From: Symbiodinium natans
Taxonomy: Eukaryota; Sar; Dinophyceae; Suessiales; Symbiodiniaceae
Reading direction: 5' to 3'
Assembly (NCBI GenBank): GCA_905221605.1
Contig: CAJNDS010002429.1
Span: forward strand, 1 to 64,000
DNA length: 64,000 nt
Made by a program: the position numbers and the translations under genes. The notes beneath the pieces are model-generated. The model had not been told where the DNA came from, ran no database searches, and saw nothing but the letters and a program-made list of their open reading frames with translations. Positions within the stretch are counted from its first letter, which is position 1; the number at the start of each line of letters is the position of its first letter. This document shows, in pieces, positions 1 through 11,246 of this stretch.

Positions 1-3000
1 AAAAGGCAGGTGTCGCAAATGAAGTTCCCATGACTTACTGCTGCGTGCCTTGTTGCGCATTCAACTTCATTCAACCGTGTGCCGTATGTGTTTGAACAGA
101 TTCAAACGGAGCCGCCTTTCGGCTGGAGATCAAAGTCCCAGCCTCGACCCACACTAACAAAAAGACAGCAGTTCGCCCAACCACGGAGCAGTGACGAGCT
201 GCACTTTTTTTGAGGGAGCTACTGAGGAACGAAACATTCCCCCGCCACGCCCACCACAAACTCCACACAAAGTGGAGGATCCAGGCATCTTCACCGCTTG
301 GCGGAGAAAAACAGCTCTCGGTTCTGGCAGCAATCCTGAAATGCCCTGCGTTCTGAGTCCTCATGGGCCATGGGCTCCTAAATTAAGTTCGATTTGAGAA
401 AATCACGGCTTCTGACAGTCTATCTTTGAAGTTCCCAGATAAATTTAGCACTTCGCAGCCCTCGGGGAGTATCAACACCCAGACTGGGACTTGCAGGCAC
501 TAGGTGGACTAGCTTGCTAACATCTTGTGAAACATTCTCACTGCTAGAGCAAGCACTGACATTGTGTCATGCATCCCCTCACGCAGAGGATTTTGGCAAT
601 GAAGAGGGGTGCATGGGAATAAGTTCGTATGTACCTATATCTGAATACTACCACACCCGAACAAGTGCACGGAGCAAGAGAGGAACTGCTGAGGTGTTGA
701 CCGGTCTCTTTCTTGCAAGATGAAGCGCAACCTCGCAGACGTCGTTACCGTTGCTCTCCAATCGCTTTTCCCTCCCACCCTAATATGAAAACAACAATCG
801 GGGACCCCCCCCCCCTCCCGTCAAACCCTGAAGTCCACCTCAGGGCTTGAAGCCGAAGTGGCTAGGGGCTTGAGGCTTCTAGGGTTTAGGGAGCTTTGAG
901 TAACATGCAAGGTTTAGGTTTTGTTGCCAGCCAGGCACACTAGCCACACTGCAGGGAAGCAACTTCGGGACGAAGACTACACATTTGAAACGCTTGGAGT
1001 AGGACGATCACCAGCCCCAAAAAAACCCTGTGGTAGACCACTTGTGCTTTGTGTAGCACTTAGGGGGACAAGCCGCGACAAGGATAATCACGAGTAGGAG
1101 GGTGATGGTTTGGTTTACACAGACCGCTCCCTGCGAGTTAGGGGAGGAGCTCAAGGGTGAAGCGTGTAAGCGGCCAACACCTATGCAGGGAGCTGTGTTC
1201 TGCTTAGGAGATCAGTCGAAACCGTCTAATGCCACCACGTTAGGAGACAACCCGGTTCTGCCGGGGCTGCTCTCTCAGACTCGGCGCACACCGGCTTAGA
1301 GGTGAAAAACACAACAAAGTGACGAGGGAGGCCATTTCCCGTTTATTCTTATTGTATTTGGATATCTGATGTCTTATGAGGATGATGACGACGATTATTA
1401 TTAGAATGCTTCTGTATATATATATACATAGATGCAAAAATATGTAGGAAAACCCATGTTGCCACGACTCTTACGCCCTCCATCGTTCGTTCGTTTCCCA
1501 TAGCAGAGCAGTTCGCAGTCCTCCCCGGAAGTACCGGCAAGATTGAGGTCACAACACTGGCATTGAACACGGCGCCAACCCAAATGATTCGCAATCGCAT
1601 GGTTACGGTTTGGCAGGATTGCATTCGATGCCAGCCCAAGATTTAATTGAAAATGTAAAGCGGCTTGCTGTCCAGTTCAATGTGCTGCTCCACGAGCGAG
1701 TTTGCCTTGCTACCCTGAAAACCTTCCCTCGTGTTCAAGCAATTTTGACCCGGACCCCGTGTTGAATGTTTGGGTAGGAATCGAAGGCCCCGTATGTAAT
1801 ATTGGGGAGACGCGATTTCAAGGTCTTCAGCAGCTGGCCACGCAAGGACCTGCGCTGTTCCTTTTCTCTGTACACCCCAGTACGCAAGCTTTCTGAACCT
1901 TCATCAACAAGTAGATGCCCCATCTGACTCTTGGCCGCCAGCACTCGAGTTGCTTCAGCCTGGGCCGCTTTCGCCTTGCTGCCCCGATGCAATGCAAAAC
2001 AACGCATCTGATCCTCCTTGGGGAGCGCAGAAGTGAACTTTCTGACGGGCCTCAGCAGACTCTCCCTGCAGCGCTTTGTCGGGATGCCAGCCTGAATCGA
2101 TCACGGCTTCGAGGAGCTTCGGAAGACGTCTAGCCCGCTTTGTCAGATGTTTTCAGTATGCAGGGTTGCATTCACTCCAAGCCATCCGCGCAGCAGCATC
2201 CGCTTTAATACCTGACCTGGCCAAGAGCAACACTTTTTCCAGACGAAAAGTGTGGAATCCAGTGTGGAATATGGAGCAAGCCAGAGAGGCTCTTGACAAC
2301 GCAACACCTTCCGCTGTTGTAGTTGTAACGTAGGCTCTTGAACTCGAGCTGCAATAGATTCGGTCCATGTTGGTCCTAGATTTCTACTACTGTTTCTCGC
2401 TTTCCCTCTCGCCTGGCTGAATTGACGTCCACTATTTGGTCCATGTGAGATTGCACTCCAGAAAGAGGCAAAGAGACGCAACCGGAACCCAACTAGAACC
2501 CACCTAAGCCTTCCGTTGTCAACCGAAGCGGCCAATGGATCCGAAGGCGCTGCATGCGCTGCTAAGCTCCCGGCGGCAACCCTCCGCACCACCAGACGCC
2601 TTGGCAGCCTGCATGTGAAAATGTCTGAAAATGTCAGGAGACCAAGTATGGTACAAAACCAAGGCCACACACACAAGAGGGATCGTCCAAGGTTGCTGGG
2701 AAATCGACCTCGAGCGTGGAACGCACCTCTGCTTCTGGCCCTGCCAAAGGTGGGGCCAGCATTGCCTGGCACGCAGGAGCAGGACGAAAGGCAAAGGCCG
2801 AATAGGTGGCATTGGAGGCCGTCATAACAGCGATAAGCAGATCACCAAGCGGGCAAAATGAGCATCACACCCCCGACAAACACTCGCTCCCCACCCCCCA
2901 TCTTTTTCGATAAAGATTGGAGACGTACGTTGCGCGCGCCCACTTTTTCGATTAAAGTTGGAGATTGGCGTTAAGTGCGCCAACTATGAGAGCCGCCCTG

Positions 3001-3780
3001 TGTATCACCATCACCACTACAGGAGGGGCTCCCCCGGAGTTGCAGGTGGCCCATAACTTGGATTAAGCTGGAACAGCCTGAGTCGCGTAGCCATTCATAT
3101 GACGCTCCAGCAGCATCTGGCCGGGCAAGCGTCTTCTCCATTCGCTGCATCACCTGTAGGCTTTGCACCTGCTCCATTCGGATGATAATCTGCATGCTGG
3201 AGTCTCTTGTACCTGCAGGAAGCGACGTGACGGTGCTTCGCGAGGTATCGGCTTCGTCGGGGTTCCAGGAGCGCTTTTGCTGATCCATGTCTTGTGTGCG
3301 CAGAAGCCGGCCGTCTGGCAAGGCATTTGCATATCGCTGCGTGGAGAAGGCTCTCCGTCATCGCCTTTCTGGGTCTCATCCCCCCATCGGGTTTTCCAGC
3401 ACCGTCACTGCTGGCATGGCAGACCTACCATTGTGCATCATCATGCATCATGCTTCTGGCCACCAGAGGGCGAGGCTTTCATCTTTCCCATCAGGTTAAA
3501 AAACAGGTTAGAATGCAAAGTGAATGTGTCACCTTGCCCGAATGGTCAGCAACCTGCATGCACAAAGTTGGTCATGCAGGGTAAATGCGAAGGCCTTCGC
3601 CGCTTGAGAACATCCCTGACCACCAAAGCGAAAGCCTGGGAAGCGGCCGAAACTGTGAAATGCAGCGCCGTAGCACCTCACATTTGGCCACTCGCACTTC
3701 TCGCCGGCCTGCGGCGTGGGCCCGATTCGGGCCACTGGAGGCGCCTGGCTGGGCATTTCATACTTGCATGCATACACGTC
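1..3780. other. No supported gene; host-type non-coding DNA
   Basis: I see no convincing gene here. The open frames on both strands are short, Cys/Trp/Arg-rich and lack any motif. The longest are a 209-residue minus frame at 2,143-2,772 and a 260-residue plus frame at 3,163-3,945 that runs into the satellite. One weak exon candidate is a short plus frame with ATG at 2,536 (starts MDPKALHALL). Around 880-920 there are TTTAGGG-like words, and 805-820 is a poly-C tract. Confidence is for the statement that no gene is supported. Confidence 0.5.
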
Positions 3781-3784
3781 ATGC

Positions 3785-3850
3785 GTGTATATATATATAT
3801 GAGAGAAAAACCTTTCGGGTCTATTTTGCTTCTATGCTTGCTTGTGTATG
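3785..3850 (+). repeat. Dispersed repeat, inverted relative to a copy at 25,385-25,455
   Basis: An ATATAT tract followed by GAG, AACCTTTCGGGTCTATTTTG and GCTTGCTTGTG. It lies immediately left of the AT-rich satellite. See the partner copy on the other side of the transposon-like region. Confidence 0.6.
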
Positions 3851-3859
3851 TGAAAGTGA

Positions 3860-6110
3860 AAGTAAATAATTTAAATTATTTAAATAATTTAAATAATTTA
3901 AATCGAGCCTTTGTAAGGACTTCACCAAGAAATCTAAATATTTAAATTAATTTAAATAATTTAAATAATTTAAATAATTCAAATTATTTAAATACGGCCC
4001 TTTAATTTCTTTAAATTATATAAATTGTCAAAAGGGTTTTCGGGGATTTAAATAATTTAAATAATTTAAATCGAGCCTTTGTAAGGACTTCACCAAGAAA
4101 TCCAAATATTTAAATTAATTTAAATAATTTAAATAATTTAAATAATTTAAATAATGTAAATAGGGCCATTTAATTTATTTAAATTATTTAAATTGTCAAA
4201 AGGGTTTTCGGGGATTTAAATAATTTAAAAAAATTAAATGGCCCTATTTAAATTATTTAAATTATTTAAATTATTTAAATTATTTAAATTATTTAAATTA
4301 ATTTAAAAAAGGGGTTTCCTGGGGAAGCTCTCCAGAGGATTTAAATTATTTAAATTATTTAAATTGTCAAAAGGGTTTTCGGGGATTTAAATAATTTAAA
4401 TAATTTAAATAATTTAAATCGAGCCTTTGTAAGGACTTCACCAGGAAATCCAAATATTTAAATTAATTTAAATAATTTAAATAATTTAAATAGGGCAATT
4501 TAATTTATTTAAATTATTTAAATTGTCAAAAGGGTTTTCGGGGATTTAAATAATTTAAATAAATTAAATGGCCCTATTTAAATTATTTAATCCCCGAAAC
4601 ACCCTTTGACAATTTAAGTATTTTGTGTTTTTTGTTATTGTTTGTTTTTTTTTTTTTTTTTGGTGGTTTAAATAAATTAAATGGCCCTATTTAAAAATAT
4701 TTTTTTTTTTTTTCTTTTTTTTTTTAAATTATTTAAATTATTTTAAATATTTAATTTAATTTAAAATATTGGAATTTTCTGGGGTGAGTATACAAAGGGA
4801 TCGATGTTAAATTATTTAAATTATTATTTTAATTATTAAAATTATTTAAATCCCCCCCCGAAAACCCTTTTTGAACAATTTAAAATATTTAAATTAATTT
4901 AACATTACTCTGGAGAGTTCACCAGAAACCTTTGTGAAATTAATTTATTTCACAGGAAACCAAAAATTTAAATAATTTAAATAATTTAAATAATTTAAAT
5001 AATTTAAATAGGGCCATTTAATTTATTTAAATTATTTAAATTGTCAGAAGGGTTTTCGGGGATTTAAATAATTTAAATAAATTAAATGGCCCTATTTAAA
5101 TTATCTAAATTATTTAAATTATTTAAATTATTTAAATTAATTTAAATATTGGGGTTTCCTGGGGAAGCTCTCCAGAGGATTTAAATTATTTAAATTATTT
5201 AAATTGTCAAAAGGGTTTTCGGGGATTTAAATAATTTAAATAATTTAAATAATTTAAATCGAGCCTTTGTAAGGACTTCACCAGGAAATCCAAATATTTA
5301 AATTAATTTAAATAATTTAAATAATTTAAATAATTTAAATAATTTAAATAGGGCCATTTAATTTATTTAAATTATTTAAATTGTCAAAAGGGTTTTCGGG
5401 GATTTAAATAATTTAAATAAATTAAATGGCCCTATTTAAATTATTTAAATTATTTAAATTATTTAAATTATTTAAATTAATTTAAAAAAAGGGGTTTCCT
5501 GGGGAAGCTCTCCAGAGGATTTAAATTATTTAAATTATTTAAATTGTCAAAAGGGTTTTCGGGGATTTAAATAATGTAAATAATTTAAATAATTTAAATC
5601 GAGCCTTTGTAAGGACTTCACCAGGAAATCCAAATATTTAAATTAATTTAAATAATTTAAATAATTTAAATAATTTAAATAATTTAAATAGGGCCATTTA
5701 ATTTATTTAAATTATTTACACTGTCAAAAGGGTTTTCGGGGATTTAAATAATTTAAATAAATTAAATGGCCCTATTTAAATTATTTAAATTATTTAAATT
5801 AGTTAAATTATTTAAATTAATTTAAATATTGGGGTTTCCTGGAGAAGCTCTCCAGAGGATTTAAATTATTTGAATTATTTAAATTGTCAAAAGGGTTTTC
5901 GGGGATTTAAATAATTTAAATAAATTAAATGGCCTTATTTAAATTATTTAAATTAATTTAAATATTAAGGTTTCCTGTGGAAGCTCTCCAAAGGGTTTTA
6001 AATTACTTAAAATTCTTTGAATTGTGAAAAGCGTTTTCGAGCATTTAAATGATTTAAATAATTTAAATCAAGCCTTTAGAAGAATTTCGCCAGGATATTT
6101 TTAATTAATA
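3860..6110. repeat. AT-rich TTTAAA satellite with higher-order units
   Basis: About 2.2 kb are built almost entirely from the octamer-like word ATTTAAAT/AATTTAAA, separated by four recurring spacers: one with GAGCCTTTGTAAGGACTTC, one with GTCAAAAGGGTTTTCGGGG, one with AGGGCCATTTAATTTA, and one with GGGGAAGCTCTCCAGAGG. The spacers occur in both orientations (for example CCCCGAAA...CCCTTTGAC near 4,590), so the array is rich in inverted repeats. The last spacer recurs near 4,320, 5,160, 5,500 and 5,840. That gives a higher-order period of about 340 bp in the right half. Poly-T runs break the order at 4,640-4,720. Confidence 0.9.
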
Positions 6111-6139
6111 TAATTGTGATAACATTGCATTCCTTAGCC

Positions 6140-6465
6140 TGAGTTATCATAGTTATGATAACTTTAGGCACCAAGCCGAGTTATCATAATTATGATAACT
6201 TCAGGCTCCCCAAGCTGAATTATCATAATTATGATAACTTTAGGCTCCCCAAGCTGAGTTATCATAATTATGATAACTTCAGGCTCCCCAAGCTGAGTTA
6301 TCATAATTATGATAACTTTAGGCTCCACAAGCTGAGTTATCATAATTATGATAACTACAGGCTCCCCAAGATGAGTTATCATAATTATGATAACTCTAAG
6401 CTCCCCAAGCAGAGTTATCATAATTATGATAACTTTAAGCTCCCAAGTACAATTATCATAATTGT
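6140..6465. repeat. 39-bp palindromic tandem repeat, about 8 copies
   Basis: Eight tandem units of 39 bp are present; copies of the core start at about 6,184, 6,223 and 6,262. Each contains the perfect 18-bp palindrome TTATCATAATTATGATAA followed by a GC-richer linker (CTTTAGGCTCCCCAAGCTGAG type). Because 39 is divisible by three, the array stays open in a frame on each strand (plus-strand unit YHNYDNFRLPKLS). I regard this as a satellite and not a gene: there is no other sequence context, and both strands are equally open. Confidence 0.92.
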
Positions 6466-6544
6466 GATAATAACATTTTGAGTTGAAGTTTTCACCGCAA
6501 GCGCTAAATCGCAAGCCCTGATGCCTAAGATTTTAGGTTCAAGT

Positions 6545-7520
6545 TTGCATAAGCATGACTCTGGCAAAATTTGGCCAAATCGAGCTACGCATTTCTCATC
6601 GCGTACGACGAGCAGCCCGATTTGGCCAAATTTTGCCGGGCAGCCTTCGGGCAAAATTTGGCCAAATCGAGCTGCTCCTCGTACGCGAGGAGAAATGCGC
6701 AGCTCGATTTGGCCAAATTTTGCTTGAAGGCTGCCAGACAAAATTTGGCCAAATCGAGCTACGCATTTATCATCGCGTACGACGAGCAGCCCGATTTGGC
6801 CAAATTTTGCCGGGCAGCCTTCGGGCAAAATTTGGCCAAATCGAGCTGCTCCTCGTACGCGAGGAGAAATGCGCAGCTCGATTTGGCCAAATTTTGCTTG
6901 AAGGCTGCCAGACAAAATTTGGCCAAATCGAGCTACGCATTTCTCATCGCGTACGACGAGCAGCCCGATTTGGCCAAATTTTGCCGGGCAGCCTTCGGGC
7001 AAAATTTGGCCAAATCGAGCTGCTCCTCGTACGCGAGGAGAAATGCGCAGCTCGATTTGGCCAAATTTTGCTTGAAGGCTGCCAGGCAAAATTTGGCCAA
7101 ATCGAGCTACGCATTTCTCATCGCGTACGACGAGCAGCCCGATTTGGCCAAATGTTGCCGGACAGCCTTCGGGAAAAATTTAGCCAAATCGGGCTGCTCG
7201 TCGTACGCGAGGAAAAATGCGCAGCTCGATTTGACGAAATTTTGCTTGAAGGCTGCCAGGCAAAATTTGGCCAAGTCGAGCTGCGCATTTCTCATCGCGT
7301 ACGACGAGCAGCCCGATTTAGCCAAATTTTGCCGGGCAGCCTTTGGGCAAAATTTGGTTAAATCGGACTGCTCGTCGTATCCGATGAGAAATGCGCGGCC
7401 TGATTTGGTCAAATCTTGCCCGAAGGCTGCTCTGCGAAATTTAGCCGCGCATTTCTCATCGCGTACGATTTGGCCATATTTTGCCGGGCAGCCTTCGGGC
7501 AAGATTTAGCCAAATCAAGC
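6545..7520. repeat. 174-bp tandem satellite made of inverted arms
   Basis: The units repeat every 174 bp (the word GCCAGACAAAATTTGG at 6,733 and 6,907, a variant at 7,081). They decay into shorter, diverged copies by 7,500. Each unit is internally a set of inverted arms: GCAAAATTTGGCCAAATCGAGC and its complement alternate with GTACGCGAGGAGAAATGCGC-like arms and their complements. The length is a multiple of three, so frames of up to about 312 residues stay open on both strands. They only restate the repeat (AKFGQIEL / QNLAKSS) and should not be annotated as proteins. Confidence 0.92.
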
Positions 7521-7579
7521 TGCTCTTCGTATGTGATTGGATTTTTGAGTTCCATGTGTTTGTTGGCAGGCTTATTCTC

Positions 7580-7795
7580 TTACGCAAATACCACACAAAA
7601 CTGCAGAGGTTAAGAACAACATTTGTGGGTCAAAATTTGTCGAGATCCTTTTGGCGCCCTGCAACAGTCCTGCAAACACCACACAAAACGGCAGAGGGTA
7701 GGAACAACATTTGCATTTGTGGGTTAAAATTTTGAGATCTTCTTGGCGCGCTGCAAAAGTCATGCAAATACCACACAAAATGGAAAAGGGTAGTC
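7580..7795. repeat. Short tandem triplication, units of about 87-94 bp
   Basis: The word GCAAATACCACACAAAA occurs at about 7,585, 7,672 (GCAAACACC) and 7,766. Each is followed by a similar stretch containing AACAACATTTG, GGGT(C/T)AAAATTT and CTTTTGGCGCC/CTTGGCGCG. The copies are diverged. The block lies between the 174-bp satellite and the first gene of the central region, and nothing else is recognisable between 7,520 and 8,090. Confidence 0.75.
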
Positions 7796-8097
7796 ACCAA
7801 GGAGTTCTGAAGTTTACTTGTAGAGAAATTTCTTGAAAACTAAATGTCGGAAACACTCAGTCCACCCGGTATACGAAATCATTCCGCTTTCAGAGCAAGA
7901 AGGTCCACGCTATACTATGCGAACAACATGCGCTTCGACTTGGCGGAGGCAGATGCTTTCAAATACACCTGCACTTGAGTATAAACTTGCAGTATCGCAT
8001 CGACAGCTGGTGAATGTGACTTCTGCGTGAACCACGACACAACTACACTCAAGCTGTTTAGCAGTAGGGAAGCTTTGAACCTTTGACCGCGCCCAGA

Positions 8098-8730
8098 ATG
8101 GCCAAGCCATGCCGCGAGGTTCTCGTCCAACGACACAAGAAAGCTAAGGCAAATGCCAGGGCAATCAAAGCGGAGATGCGGACGGTATGGCAGCGCTGGC
8201 TTAGGCGATTCAACAAGGCGAAGCGGAAGACTGCTGCAGCAAGGGCTAAGGTAACTGATGCCGGTTTCCAGGCCCCCAGCGAGTCCGAGCTGTCTTCGCT
8301 GAGCGACTTTGGAGCCTCGTCATCGGATGAGTCTAGCAGTAGTTGTTCAGCGGACGAAGCAGCCATTGACGCTGCAGTTCCTGCGCCTGAAGCAAAGGCC
8401 ACGACCTCGCCCGCGCCCCGCGAGCCCTTAGCGCCACCTGCGAAGGCAAAGGCTAAGAGCTCCCCCGCACATCCGCCGAAGGCGATTGTGCCTAAACCAC
8501 CACCCCTAAGAAAGCCCCGTGCTGCACCTGTGCCTAAGGCACCTAACAGCAAACGCGTTCAAAATGCAGAGGGCATTTTTTACCCAGGATTTAGTGACAG
8601 AAATCATCCCAAGTATTGCGCCGCGTGTGACCAGCTGCTTCGTGGATTTGAAAGGGCAACGGCTACCCACAAGCCTACCTGCGAGTGGCGGCAGCGCAAA
8701 GTGCCAGCCAAAGGACAGTCGGCTGCTTGA
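8098..8730 (+). CDS. Basic/acidic protein with C-terminal C2HC-like zinc knuckle
   Basis: This is a 210-residue frame from the ATG at 8,098. The frame is open a little further left, but only from a TTG. Residues 1-55 are Lys/Arg/Ala-rich and helical (RHKKAKANARAIKAEM). Residues about 58-85 are Ser/Glu/Asp-rich, and about 90-155 are Ala/Pro/Lys-rich and disordered. The end (about 160-205) has FYPGFSDRNHPKYCAAC, then H and C in a C-x2-C-x13-H-x3-C spacing that could bind zinc. The composition resembles a nuclear, nucleic-acid-binding protein; I do not recognise a family. It lies at the left of the transposon-like region on the same strand, and its last codons plus 3' flank are triplicated as a 227-bp tandem repeat. 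It could be an element gene or a host gene beside it. Confidence 0.6.
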   Translation: MAKPCREVLVQRHKKAKANARAIKAEMRTVWQRWLRRFNKAKRKTAAARAKVTDAGFQAPSESELSSLSDFGASSSDESSSSCSADEAAIDAAVPAPEAKATTSPAPREPLAPPAKAKAKSSPAHPPKAIVPKPPPLRKPRAAPVPKAPNSKRVQNAEGIFYPGFSDRNHPKYCAACDQLLRGFERATATHKPTCEWRQRKVPAKGQSAA

Positions 8731-9393
8731 CTCGAGTCGCAGAAGCTTGTCCATGAGCTAAAAGCGAGTCTGCACTCTTCCTGCCGCTCGCAAGCTGAAG
8801 ATTAAAGCACGCAGTGAACTACAGCTCACGTCGCCTACTGTGTGATTTAACAGGCAAGAACTGCTACGTGTTCGAGAAGGAGAGGTGAGCGTGACTCAGA
8901 CTGCAGCTACGAGCAACCCCAATTGCAGAATGTGATTCAGGACAGTCGGCTGCCTGACTCGAGTCCTAGAAGCTTGTTCATGAGCTAAAAGCGAGTCTGC
9001 ACTCTTCCTGCCGCTCGCAAGCTGAAGATTAAAGCACGCAGTGAACTACAGCTCACGTCGCCTACTGTGTGATTTAACAGGCAAGAACTGCTACGTGTTC
9101 GAGAAGGAGAGGTGAGCGTGACTCAGACTGCAGCTATGAGCAACCCCAATTGCAGGATGTGATTCAGGACAGTCGGCTGCCTGACTCGAGTCCTAGAAGC
9201 TTGTCCATGAGCTAAAAGCGAGTCTGCACTCTTCCTGCCGCTCGCAAGCTGAAGATTAAAGCACGCAATGAACTACAGCTCACGTCGCCTACTGTGTGAT
9301 TCAGCAGGCAAGAACTGCTACGTGTTCGAGAAGGAGAGGTGAGCGTGACTCAGACTGCAGCTATGAGCAACCCCAATTGCAACATGTGATTCA
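8713..9393. repeat. 227-bp tandem repeat, three copies, covering the 3' end of the upstream gene
   Basis: Copies begin at 8,713, 8,940 and 9,167 (GGACAGTCGGCTGC) and are nearly identical. The first copy includes the last codons and the stop of the upstream frame (CTGCTTGACTCGAG). The other two read CTGCCTGACTCGAG. Each copy contains GAAGATTAAAGCACGCA and GAGAAGGAGAGGTGAGCGTGACTC. High identity suggests a recent duplication. The array may be a 3'-flank expansion or one of the structured repeats of the mobile element. Confidence 0.92.
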
Positions 9394-9399
9394 CGCAAA

Positions 9400-10300
9400 A
9401 AAAAACATGAAAGTAGTTGTACACAACTCGCGTAAGAATTAGAAGCACATTGAGGTTTTTGGCGGATTTGCTGAAGCCACGCTTGTGAGTGAATCGGCAA
9501 CTGCATTGCGTGATGTGCGAGGACAACGAACGAAGTGCTTCATCTTCATTGTGGCTCTGGTGAGATAAATTTAACAGTTTATGTTTAGGAAGCACCACGA
9601 ATGCAAAGTTAACAACAAGCACAAAACACACTCAGTATGCAACAGATTTAAACGCAGTAACAATTATTCTTGCGAAAACAACACATGTACTTGCTTAGAC
9701 GAAGCCTTGCATGAAAATACAGCATTGCAATAAAAGCACAACCTTTGTTAAAGCTATTGTACCTGCGTCGCAGAACCGTATATTCATTCGAAAGCAATAT
9801 GATCATTTGCCTCTATCTGGAGAGATATTCAATACATGTGTACTTTTAATGTGTATTTTTAAGCACATGTTTTATTCAATATTCACTTTAATGTTTCAAA
9901 TTCATATGTAAGTGTTATAGTCTAATAGGTCCTCTGACGCTTTTCAGAAAGCCTCCAGAAAATTCAAAGAGCCCACGTCGTTCGATTTATTTGAAGACAT
10001 ACGTAAAATTCATGCTATTTTGTCCGCTGCGTCTTGTTTTCTTATGTATCTGCCACTTGCATAGCCTTCATGTGGCATGCTCACATATATGATATAACAT
10101 TTACCGAGTCAGATGTCTTCCTGAAAAGCTATATCAGAGCATGACTTGAATCGCTGCGTGACCGCAACATTAAAAGCTCGAGCAGCTTGTGCCAAAGAAC
10201 AACCTTCCATTCAGCTACTTGTTCGCATTTTCGGCACGCACACGCACGCGCTATGTTGTGCATATTGTTAACACGAGGCGGCGGCCATCGCGCGAGGATC
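9400..10300. other. Non-coding stretch, nothing recognised
   Basis: AT-rich sequence with short, low-quality frames on both strands. No repeat, splice-bounded exon or known motif was seen. It separates the 227-bp repeats from the first hidden short exons. Confidence 0.5.
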
Positions 10301-10319
10301 TGTTCCCTGCATGCATACG

Positions 10320-10421
10320 ATGCTTATTGAATGCGTGACGTTATCACCTCAAGCCGAAATAAAAAAGCTGAGGCGGCACTTTCCGTACAACACCTGCCTC
10401 GCGGACGCATTGCAAACATAG
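10320..10421 (+). CDS. Short exon-like frame of an unknown multi-exon gene
   Basis: A 33-codon frame starts at the ATG at 10,320 (MLIECVTLSPQAEIKKLRRH) and ends at TAG 10,419-10,421. It has natural protein composition, with hydrophobic and charged residues alternating as in helices, and stands out from its flanks. It is probably one exon whose true ends are splice sites near the frame limits, because further exon-like frames follow on the same strand. No family is recognised. Confidence 0.35.
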   Translation: MLIECVTLSPQAEIKKLRRHFPYNTCLADALQT

Positions 10422-10845
10422 TCAGTATTGAGTAAACACTTTTCGTAGTACACAATTAGCTTGAGACCAAGGTCGGCAAGCATGCGCTGGTCTTCTATGC
10501 CATGGCTTTGTGAGGATGACGGTGACGAAGGGTTACGACGACTATTAATTGTGTACTCTATTCAATCAATATAAATCTTTTATGCATTGAGGTTGAAGAC
10601 TGAGTCCTTGGGCCAGACTTCATCCCGCAACGGTTGCTTAGATTTTAATGGCAATATACTTGCGTCTTCCACATATATATATATATATATGTTCAAGACA
10701 TCAAGGATGCATGGTGCGTGTACCTCGCTGGCGAAGCGACGTGTTCAGTGCTCAGCTAGTCTGCGTGCTATAGGCCTTGCCACTTCGACGTTCTTAACGC
10801 TCGGGCATAGCACTTAGATATTGCGTTCAAAAAAAAGCTATCGAG

Positions 10846-11076
10846 GAAGTCCGACGCCGTGATCACGCCCAAGCAGTTTTTAAAGGAGTGCAGCCCTTAC
10901 ATACGTGCACTTAGAGTCGCAGAGTCGTATGATCACTCTGATAATTTGCGCATTATGCCAGACATTTTTGACTTCAAACCGCTGTCTCAGGTTCGTGCTT
11001 ACGAAAGTCGTTGACGACCAGCCACTCATCGTGCCTGGTAATCAGAAGCTCCGCATGCTTATCACAAATCTTTAGA
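10846..11076 (+). CDS. Exon-like frame(s) of an unknown gene, with a one-base frame break
   Basis: From about 10,847 a frame without ATG reads KSDAVITPKQFLKEC and continues through NLRIMPDIFDFKPLSQ to 10,990. There a CAG/GTTCGT donor-like junction occurs. In the next frame the reading continues as FVLTKVVDDQPLIVPGNQ...LITNL and stops at TAG near 11,076. Both halves look coding. Either an intron is hidden here or one base has been gained, which would make this copy a pseudogene. The left edge follows ATCGAG, a possible acceptor. The function is unknown; the position left of the replication/transposition genes suggests it belongs to the element. Confidence 0.45.
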
Positions 11077-11246
11077 ATTCCTAAGGTCGGAACAAAAAAA
11101 GCAGACGACGAAGAAGCAAAGCAAATGCTTCATGCTTACTGTGGAACTTGATTAGTTATTCGTTCCTGCTTTATTTGAGTTCTTGTGTCAGGGTACATCG
11201 ATCCAGCAGGTCGCCTGAAGAGGAGCATTCGTACAAAGACACTGCG

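Noticed and set aside
2143-2772. A 209-residue minus-strand frame
   Set aside because: No motif, Arg/Ser/Leu-rich shadow composition, overlapped by open frames on the other strand.
3163-3945. A 260-residue plus-strand frame
   Set aside because: Composition is Cys/Arg/His-rich without motif, and its end runs into the AT-rich satellite (NNLNYLNNLNNLN).
6155-6514. Open frames of 108 and 116 residues on opposite strands
   Set aside because: They translate the 39-bp satellite, whose length is divisible by three; both strands are equally open.
6424-7509. Frames of 221, 268 and 312 residues in three frames on both strands
   Set aside because: Artefacts of the 174-bp satellite; no sequence outside the repeat is included.
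6140-7520. CRISPR-like array
   Set aside because: Units are contiguous and do not alternate constant repeats with unique spacers; no cas gene and the setting is eukaryotic.
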